DNA from: Psychrobacter sp.
Lineage (GTDB): Bacteria; Pseudomonadota; Gammaproteobacteria; Pseudomonadales; Moraxellaceae
Length of the DNA stretch: 11,167 nucleotides
Reading direction: 5' to 3'
NCBI GenBank assembly: GCA_020024075.1
Contig: JAHHUJ010000057.1
Span: 1 to 11,167, forward strand
Both the position numbers and the translations under genes were made by a program. The first letter of the stretch is position 1; every line of letters starts with the position of its first letter. Below the pieces are notes generated by a model. It saw only the letters and a program-made list of their open reading frames with translations, was not told the origin of the DNA and ran no database searches. Positions 6,094 through 11,167 of this stretch are shown in pieces.

Positions 6094-6118
6094 TTGCCGT
6101 TTTAGGAAAGGATATAAC

Positions 6119-8755
6119 ATGAGTGAATCAAACCATAATACCGAGCAAGAGCTAGCTGCTAGCTTGCCAGAGGGGACCGATGCATCAGACATCCCTGAAG
6201 GGGCACATCCAGAAGAATATAGCTCAAAGAATATTCGAGTATTAAGAGGGCTTGAAGCAGTACGCGTCCGTCCAGGCATGTATATCGGCGATACCGATGA
6301 CGGCACGGGCTTACATCACATGGTATTTGAGGTCGTCGATAACTCCATTGACGAGGCGTTAGCAGGACATTGTGACCAAATTGACATCATCATCCATGAA
6401 GATGAATCGGTCAGTGTCATGGATAATGGCCGTGGTATTCCAGTAGATGTGCACCCAGAGGAAGGGGTATCAGCCGCTCAAGTTATTATGACCGTGCTTC
6501 ATGCCGGTGGTAAGTTTGATGACAACAGTTATAAAGTATCAGGTGGTTTGCACGGAGTAGGGGTATCGGTAGTAAACGCTCTGTCTAAAAAGCTTGAAAT
6601 GAATATCTGGCGTGAAGGTCATCATTATCAGCAAACTTATAGCGATGGGGTGCCAGACGGCGACATCCAAATGCTAGATGCAACGGACCGTACAGGCACC
6701 CAAATCCGCTTTTATCCAAGCCCTGAGGTATTCACTGGTACTACCTTTGATTTTGAGATTTTAGCCAAGCGCTTGCGTGAGTTGTCCTTCTTAAACTCAG
6801 GCGTGCGCATTGTCTTGACCGATGAGCGTACAGATAAACAGCATATCTTTGAACACAAAGGTGGCTTATCAGAGTTTGTGGCTTACATCAACTCCGGTAA
6901 AGAGGGGCTTAACGAAGTCTTCCACTTTGTCAGTGAGCAAGATGACGGCATCGTGGTCGAAGCAGCCTTGCAGTGGACCGACACTTATAATGAAAAAGTG
7001 CTGTGCTTCACCAACAATATTCCACAAAAAGATGGCGGAACTCACTTATCAGGCTTCCGCTCAGCCTTAACTCGTTGTCTAAATACCTATATGGACAACG
7101 AAAAAATGATAAAAAAAGAGAAGGTTAATACCACAGGTGATGATGCCCGTGAAGGCTTAACGGCTATTGTTTCGGTTAAAGTACCTGATCCTAAATTCTC
7201 AAGTCAGACCAAAGATAAACTGGTATCAAGCGAAGTGAAATCTGCGGTCGAATCAGCGATGCATGATAAGTTTAGTGATTATCTGCTTGAGCACCCAGGG
7301 GCGGCCAAAGCCATTGCTAGTAAGATTATTGATGCAGCCCGTGCCCGAGATGCGGCGCGTAAAGCTCGTGAATTAACCCGCCGTAAGACCTCGCTAGACA
7401 TTGCTGGCTTACCGGGTAAATTAGCAGACTGTCAAGAAAAAGACCCTGCACTGTCTGAGCTGTATATTGTGGAAGGGGACTCTGCGGGCGGCTCTGCTAA
7501 GCAGGGTCGTAGCCGTAAGACACAAGCTATTTTACCGCTAAAAGGTAAGATTCTTAACGTAGAACGTGCTCGTTTTGACAAGATGCTGTCGTCTGCTGAA
7601 GTGGGTACGCTAATCACTGCTTTAGGCTGTGGTATTGGTCCAGATGAATATAACCCAGATAAAGTTCGCTACCACAAAATCATCATCATGACCGATGCGG
7701 ACGTTGATGGTTCTCACATTAGAACTTTACTGCTAACTTTCTTCTTCCGTCAGACACCAGAGCTGATTGAGCGTGGCTATATTTATATTGCTCAGCCGCC
7801 ACTTTATAAAGTGAAAAAAGGCCGTCAAGAGTTATATCTCAAAGACGATGAGGCATTAAAAGCCTATCTACTGTCATCTACCATTGATGAGATGAAGCTA
7901 CACATCAGTGAAGATGCACCACCGATTACAGGTCAAGCGCTAGAGAAGTTATTAAATGACTATAACCAAACTCAACTGGTGAAGTCTCGTTTACAGATTC
8001 GCTACCCCGCGCTGTTGCTAGATGCTCTAACTCATGTGCCTAAACTGACCACTGAAATGACTTATGACTATGAGGCCATGAGTGAGTGGAAAGAGAAGTT
8101 GCAGCAGCAACTAGAGCGCTTTGGTAGTGACTTACGCCCATCGATTGAGCTTGATAACATCCATGCCCCGCACACTGATGAGCTGTCTGAAGCGGCGAAA
8201 GATGCCAATAACCAGTTTAATTTTAAACTGGGAGCAAAAGGGGATGGCTCGAATGAAGATAGTGAGGATGCAGACAGCGAAATACTGTCAACTAAGCCGC
8301 AGTGGCTGCCTCGCATCACCATTTATGTGCACAATTTAGCGCAGCACTACCTGCTTGATATCGGCTTCTTAAACTCCGGAGAATATGCGCGCTTAATTCG
8401 TCTGTCTGCAGAGTGGAATACGCTATTAACCGATACGGCATTTATTCGTCGTGATACCACAACAGGCACCGTAAAAGATGTCTTACTTCGTGACTTTGAC
8501 CATTTATGGCAGCAAGTGATGCAAGAGGCGCGCCGCGGCTTATCTGTTCAGCGTTATAAAGGTCTGGGCGAGATGAATGCTGACCAGCTATGGGATACCA
8601 CGATGGATCCTGAAAACCGCCGTATGTTAAAGGTGACTATTGAAGATGCCATCGCAGCGGATCATTTATTTACATGCTTGATGGGCGATGATGTAGAGCC
8701 TCGCCGTCAATTCATTGAAGAAAATGCGCTGACTGTAAGTAACTTAGATATCTAA
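6119..8755 (+). CDS. gyrB: DNA gyrase subunit B
   Basis: GyrB is the ATPase subunit of DNA gyrase and, with GyrA, introduces negative supercoils ahead of forks. The 878 residues carry a GHKL ATPase domain with EVVDNSIDEA (71-80), whose E71 and N75 match E. coli E42 and N46. DNGRGIP (102-108) and GGLHGVGVSVVNALS (142-156) follow. R165 matches E. coli R136, a known coumarin-contact residue. The TOPRIM domain has YIVEGDSAGGSAKQGR (449-464) and MTDADVDGSH (524-532), and the tail has QRYKGLGEMN (811-820). It is about 70 residues longer than E. coli GyrB (804): about 29 extra at the N-terminus and a D/E/S-rich stretch at about 685-725 in the large insertion typical of Gram-negative GyrB. The strong AGGAAAGGA 6 nt upstream supports the start. 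Confidence 0.98.
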   Translation: MSESNHNTEQELAASLPEGTDASDIPEGAHPEEYSSKNIRVLRGLEAVRVRPGMYIGDTDDGTGLHHMVFEVVDNSIDEALAGHCDQIDIIIHEDESVSVMDNGRGIPVDVHPEEGVSAAQVIMTVLHAGGKFDDNSYKVSGGLHGVGVSVVNALSKKLEMNIWREGHHYQQTYSDGVPDGDIQMLDATDRTGTQIRFYPSPEVFTGTTFDFEILAKRLRELSFLNSGVRIVLTDERTDKQHIFEHKGGLSEFVAYINSGKEGLNEVFHFVSEQDDGIVVEAALQWTDTYNEKVLCFTNNIPQKDGGTHLSGFRSALTRCLNTYMDNEKMIKKEKVNTTGDDAREGLTAIVSVKVPDPKFSSQTKDKLVSSEVKSAVESAMHDKFSDYLLEHPGAAKAIASKIIDAARARDAARKARELTRRKTSLDIAGLPGKLADCQEKDPALSELYIVEGDSAGGSAKQGRSRKTQAILPLKGKILNVERARFDKMLSSAEVGTLITALGCGIGPDEYNPDKVRYHKIIIMTDADVDGSHIRTLLLTFFFRQTPELIERGYIYIAQPPLYKVKKGRQELYLKDDEALKAYLLSSTIDEMKLHISEDAPPITGQALEKLLNDYNQTQLVKSRLQIRYPALLLDALTHVPKLTTEMTYDYEAMSEWKEKLQQQLERFGSDLRPSIELDNIHAPHTDELSEAAKDANNQFNFKLGAKGDGSNEDSEDADSEILSTKPQWLPRITIYVHNLAQHYLLDIGFLNSGEYARLIRLSAEWNTLLTDTAFIRRDTTTGTVKDVLLRDFDHLWQQVMQEARRGLSVQRYKGLGEMNADQLWDTTMDPENRRMLKVTIEDAIAADHLFTCLMGDDVEPRRQFIEENALTVSNLDI

Positions 8756-8780
8756 TTTCAACGTGTCATAATTAGTATTA

Positions 8781-8818
8781 AAAGAAGTCATCTTGCTCGC
8801 AAGGTGGCTTCTTTGTTT
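8781..8818 (+). terminator. Rho-independent terminator after gyrB
   Basis: Arms 8781-8795 and 8800-8814 pair over 15 bp with two G·U pairs and a CTCG loop. The right arm ends CTTCTTT, followed by GTTT. The T-rich tail runs directly into parS site 3, sharing base 8814. It starts 25 bp after the gyrB stop. Confidence 0.82.
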
Positions 8819-8829
8819 CACGTGAAACA
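8814..8829. promoter_or_regulatory. parS centromere site 3 (after gyrB)
   Basis: TGTTTCACGTGAAACA is a perfect 16-bp match to the parS consensus and the only one of the three sites outside a gene. It lies about 3.1 kb from site 2 and 7.6 kb right of the strong DnaA boxes, well within the usual distance of parS from oriC. Confidence 0.95.
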
Positions 8830-8845
8830 AAAAAGTGCTATTGTC

Positions 8846-8854
8846 TGTTATAAA
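8846..8854 (+). promoter_or_regulatory. Candidate extended -10 promoter for the DUF6880 gene and mntP
   Basis: TGTTATAAA has a TGn extension and five of six -10 bases (TATAAA, 8849-8854). The -35 area lies at or just beside parS site 3, so ParB binding could affect it. The leader would be about 60 nt. Confidence 0.4.
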
Positions 8855-8920
8855 ACCTAGATTAACCATTAAATTTATAGCCCTCTAGTTACTATCAACC
8901 TTTAATGTAGAGTAAAAGAA

Positions 8921-10411
8921 ATGCTTGATAACAACGAACAAAGTATTTTAGCCAAACTGCCCAAGCCACTTCTGGTTAGTTTTATTTCGGACATCTATGG
9001 TATAGACAAGGTGTTAGATAAAAAAATAGAAAGATTGCTATTACAAGCAGATAAACCTGCACTAATAAAGAAGTTAAAAACTTCCCTAAAAGGCTTAGGT
9101 AGACGGCGTAAGTTTGTAGACTATTGGGAATCAAGAGAATTTGCAGCAGAGCTTGATTATCTAAAAAATGATGTTATGAGTTTACACTTTGATCAGCCGC
9201 AAGCCTGTCTAGAACTAATAGAGTTATTTATGACCTCAACCAATAATAGCTTGGAACGTTGTGATGACTCTGATGGCTATGTGGGAGATGTATATCGTAG
9301 TTTAAGTGAGGACTGGGTAGCAGTAGCGGCAACCTGTTATGCTAAAGAAAAAGAAATAACGCTACTGGATGAGCAAGATTTATTGAGTCAGTTTTGGATA
9401 CAAAAGGTAAAAGACATTGTCCAAGATAATGATTATTCCACTAAAGATACGATATATTTAGGGGTTAATCAGTTGCTTTCAGATAATGAGATATTAACGC
9501 TTATAGATGATCTGGAGCAACAATATGATGAGGTTTGTTCCAAAATTGCGGCAAAGGAAAAGCAGGTTATAAAAAAAGGCAAAACAAAGTTTACGCTGTA
9601 TACACAAGATGATGAACTTAATTTGGAGAAATTTAAGCTGGGCTATGCGCTTGAATACTTAGCTGAATCTTTGGGCGATGTTGATCTCTATGAACGGTTG
9701 TATATAAAACACCAACCTCAGTGCTTGTATAATTCTCAGTTATTGAATAAATTAATAAGTGTCTTTTTTAAAAATAAAGCTTATAACAAAGCCAAGTATT
9801 ATCTAGATAAATATTGGCCAACTGATATTGTGGAAGAACAGTTAAAAAAATTAAAATGGTTGAATAAAATATATAAAAAACAAGGAGATACTAAATCACA
9901 GCTGGCTGTGTTAGAAGAATCATTTACCCTGTACCCTTCCCCTAAAAGCCTTAATAAAATATTGGCATTAGTTCCTGCTTCTGAGCAAGAGGCTTGGTTG
10001 CAAAAAGCCTATGAATTAGCAAAACAACAAAACAATGTTTTAGTAGCTGTCGAATTGTTAATAGAAATAAATAAGCTAGACTTAGCCAGTACCATGGCTG
10101 TAGAAAGACAGACTGAGTTTGATAAATATAGCTATATGACATTGACTGAGTTTCTTAAAACATTACCAGAAGAGGCTAAAATAATTAAAATTATCGTGTA
10201 TCGTAGTTTATTACTCGATATTTTAGATAATTCTCGAAAAACAGCTTATGGCATCGCTGCTCGCTATTATAAAAAGCTCAAGCAATTAGATGAGCAAGTC
10301 ACTAAACAAGGGTTGTTTTACGATGGAATGCTAAGCCATTATGAATTCGTCGTAGGGCCACTTGATAAGCACAGTAAAAAGCGTAGTTTTTGGGATAAAG
10401 TTAACGGTTAA
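8921..10411 (+). CDS. DUF6880-family protein of unknown function
   Basis: The molecular function is not known. The 496-residue protein resembles the DUF6880 family from recall. Its landmarks are an N-terminal LAKLPKPLLVSF stretch, GRRRKFVDYWESREFAAELD (60-79), ERCDDSDGYVGDVYRSLSEDW (112-132; the DDSDG core is the clearest) and a basic C-terminus ending KKRSFWDKV. The middle and C-terminal parts are K- and L-rich and probably all helical, like tetratricopeptide-type repeats. There is no signal peptide or membrane segment, so it should be cytoplasmic. The gene is visibly more AT-rich than its neighbours (some 60-bp lines around 9781-9900 fall to about 20-30% G+C), which may mean acquisition by transfer or weaker constraint. 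TAGAG (8908-8912), 8 nt before ATG, is a modest ribosome site. mntP starts 2 nt after the stop, so the two are probably co-transcribed. Confidence 0.85.
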   Translation: MLDNNEQSILAKLPKPLLVSFISDIYGIDKVLDKKIERLLLQADKPALIKKLKTSLKGLGRRRKFVDYWESREFAAELDYLKNDVMSLHFDQPQACLELIELFMTSTNNSLERCDDSDGYVGDVYRSLSEDWVAVAATCYAKEKEITLLDEQDLLSQFWIQKVKDIVQDNDYSTKDTIYLGVNQLLSDNEILTLIDDLEQQYDEVCSKIAAKEKQVIKKGKTKFTLYTQDDELNLEKFKLGYALEYLAESLGDVDLYERLYIKHQPQCLYNSQLLNKLISVFFKNKAYNKAKYYLDKYWPTDIVEEQLKKLKWLNKIYKKQGDTKSQLAVLEESFTLYPSPKSLNKILALVPASEQEAWLQKAYELAKQQNNVLVAVELLIEINKLDLASTMAVERQTEFDKYSYMTLTEFLKTLPEEAKIIKIIVYRSLLLDILDNSRKTAYGIAARYYKKLKQLDEQVTKQGLFYDGMLSHYEFVVGPLDKHSKKRSFWDKVNG

Positions 10412-10413
10412 TC

Positions 10414-11025
10414 ATGATTGAAATTCTGTTATTGGCTATTGCTCTAGCAATGGATGCTTTCGCGGTATCGATTGGACTCGGTGCAAAACAAGCCAGTGCG
10501 ACGACACTCACCACCAAACACATCAACTCAGCAGTAGACCAGCCTGATAGGGCTCAAACTGTGTTCAAGCTAGCGGTCATGGCGGGGCTATATTTTGGCA
10601 TTGCTCAAGGGGTTATGCCGCTGATTGGTTATCTGCTCGGCTCAGCGGTATTGGGCTGGTTGGCCTCGGCTGCGCCTTGGATAGGCTGTATTATCTTAGT
10701 GACTCTGGGCGCAAAAATGCTGTATGAAGCAATAAGTGGCGAGGAAGAAGAGGAGCTTGGAGCAGACGATAATACAAAAATTGACCATAAGCTGATGACC
10801 ACTATGGCGATTGCCACTAGCATTGATGCGATGGCGGCAGGGTTTACACTCAATTTATTGGCAGTGAATGCTTGGATGGCTTGTCTAATTATTGCATTGG
10901 TTACGGCTATGTTTAGCTTTGTCGGGGTGTATCTAGGTCGTCAATCCGGGACATGGCTTGAGGATAAAGCAGAGATACTGGGCGGTGTGGTGTTAATTGC
11001 TATTGGTATTAAAATGGTTTTATAG
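10414..11025 (+). CDS. mntP: Putative manganese efflux pump MntP
   Basis: MntP is an inner-membrane exporter that removes excess Mn2+. The 203 residues show the family's two-repeat plan with about six hydrophobic segments. The repeat signatures are AMDAFAVSIGLG (12-23, acidic D14) and SIDAMAAGF (136-144, D138). KAEILGG (185-191) lies in the last segment. The central loop is acidic (EEEEE, 110-114, and ADD), as in E. coli MntP. The loop after the first membrane segment (about 25-50) is longer and more hydrophilic than in E. coli (188 residues in all). The start is 2 nt after the DUF6880 stop, with only a weak ACGG nearby, so translational coupling is likely. The yybP-ykoY manganese riboswitch found before some mntP genes is not seen here. 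A strong terminator follows. Confidence 0.93.
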   Translation: MIEILLLAIALAMDAFAVSIGLGAKQASATTLTTKHINSAVDQPDRAQTVFKLAVMAGLYFGIAQGVMPLIGYLLGSAVLGWLASAAPWIGCIILVTLGAKMLYEAISGEEEEELGADDNTKIDHKLMTTMAIATSIDAMAAGFTLNLLAVNAWMACLIIALVTAMFSFVGVYLGRQSGTWLEDKAEILGGVVLIAIGIKMVL

Positions 11026-11067
11026 CGGCTATTTTGTATTATAGAAATATAAAACTGTACATATAAC

Positions 11068-11104
11068 AAAAGACCCTTCGTTATTGAACAAAGGGTCTTT
11101 TTTT
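11068..11104 (+). terminator. Rho-independent terminator after mntP
   Basis: AAAAGACCCTT (11068-11078) pairs with AAGGGTCTTTT (11091-11101). A C/A mismatch and three more pairs (GTT/AAC) close an ATTG loop. Seven T follow from 11098. The AAAA before the stem could let it also work on the - strand, as expected between convergent genes. Confidence 0.92.
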
Positions 11105-11167
11105 GGGTTTAAATAAGTGAGCTAGGGTTTACTGCACTTATCTAAAATACTACTTAAAACGCCACGC

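Larger units (their letters stand above)
5790..6118 (+). promoter_or_regulatory. gyrB promoter and long leader region
   Basis: This gene-free gap separates recF and gyrB. It has a lone TATAAT at 5801-5806, an extended -10 promoter at 5854-5862 and then a leader of about 250 nt. The leader holds an inverted repeat TTTGGC/GCCAAA (5909-5914 / 5926-5931), a GTTAAGT direct repeat (5984-5990 and 6004-6010, 20 bp apart) and a hairpin near the ribosome site (6077-6093). No clear terminator follows recF; only GCCCT/AGGGC (5790-5794 / 5809-5813) is seen, with no T run. gyrB promoters are often sensitive to supercoiling, but nothing here proves that. Confidence 0.6.

Noticed and set aside
10380..10413. 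yybP-ykoY manganese riboswitch before mntP
   Set aside because: Only 2 nt separate mntP from the upstream gene, leaving no room for a leader aptamer.
1..11167. Insertion sequence, prophage, CRISPR array, tRNA or rRNA
   Set aside because: No transposase or integrase frame, no spaced repeat array and no RNA gene signature was seen on either strand.

Overview
The window holds the replication-origin locus of a gammaproteobacterium. The order is oriC – dnaA – dnaN – recF – gyrB, all on the + strand, followed by a DUF6880-like gene and mntP. The protein sequences, the moderate A+T content and the long AT-rich gap before dnaA suggest a Moraxellaceae member, most likely Psychrobacter. This is an inference from family resemblance; no rRNA is present to settle it.

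Left region (1-1375): no convincing gene. Positions 1 to about 960 are AT-rich and unusually full of short tandem duplications: a 20-mer x2, a 14-mer x2, a 7-mer x2, an 11-mer x3 and a 7-mer x4. The probable oriC follows at about 1040-1300. It has three perfect TTATCCACA DnaA boxes on the + strand, one TTATTCACA on the - strand, weaker boxes, and an AT-rich stretch at about 1070-1120 that could be the unwinding element.

Core genes: DnaA (1376-2782) initiates replication, and DnaN (2963-4138) is the beta sliding clamp. A strong stem-loop terminator follows dnaN, so recF (4440-5789) is probably transcribed separately, unlike the usual dnaA-dnaN-recF operon. RecF is longer than usual because of a repetitive hydrophilic insertion just before its ABC signature. 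gyrB (6119-8755) has an extended -10 promoter and a leader of about 250 nt.

The main hidden feature is a set of three ParB-binding parS palindromes (core GTTTCACGTGAAAC). Two lie inside the recF reading frame (4843-4858 and 5743-5758) and one abuts the gyrB terminator (8814-8829). Together with oriC they make this the likely initiation and segregation centre of the chromosome. DnaA opens the origin, DnaN clamps the polymerase, gyrase relieves supercoils, RecF helps load RecA at gaps, and ParB (not in the window) would bind parS to partition the origins.

Right region: 8921-10411 encodes a DUF6880-family protein of unknown function. It is more AT-rich than its neighbours and sits 2 nt upstream of mntP, a Mn2+ efflux pump. 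A strong terminator closes the pair at 11068-11104. I saw no mobile element, CRISPR array, tRNA or rRNA.
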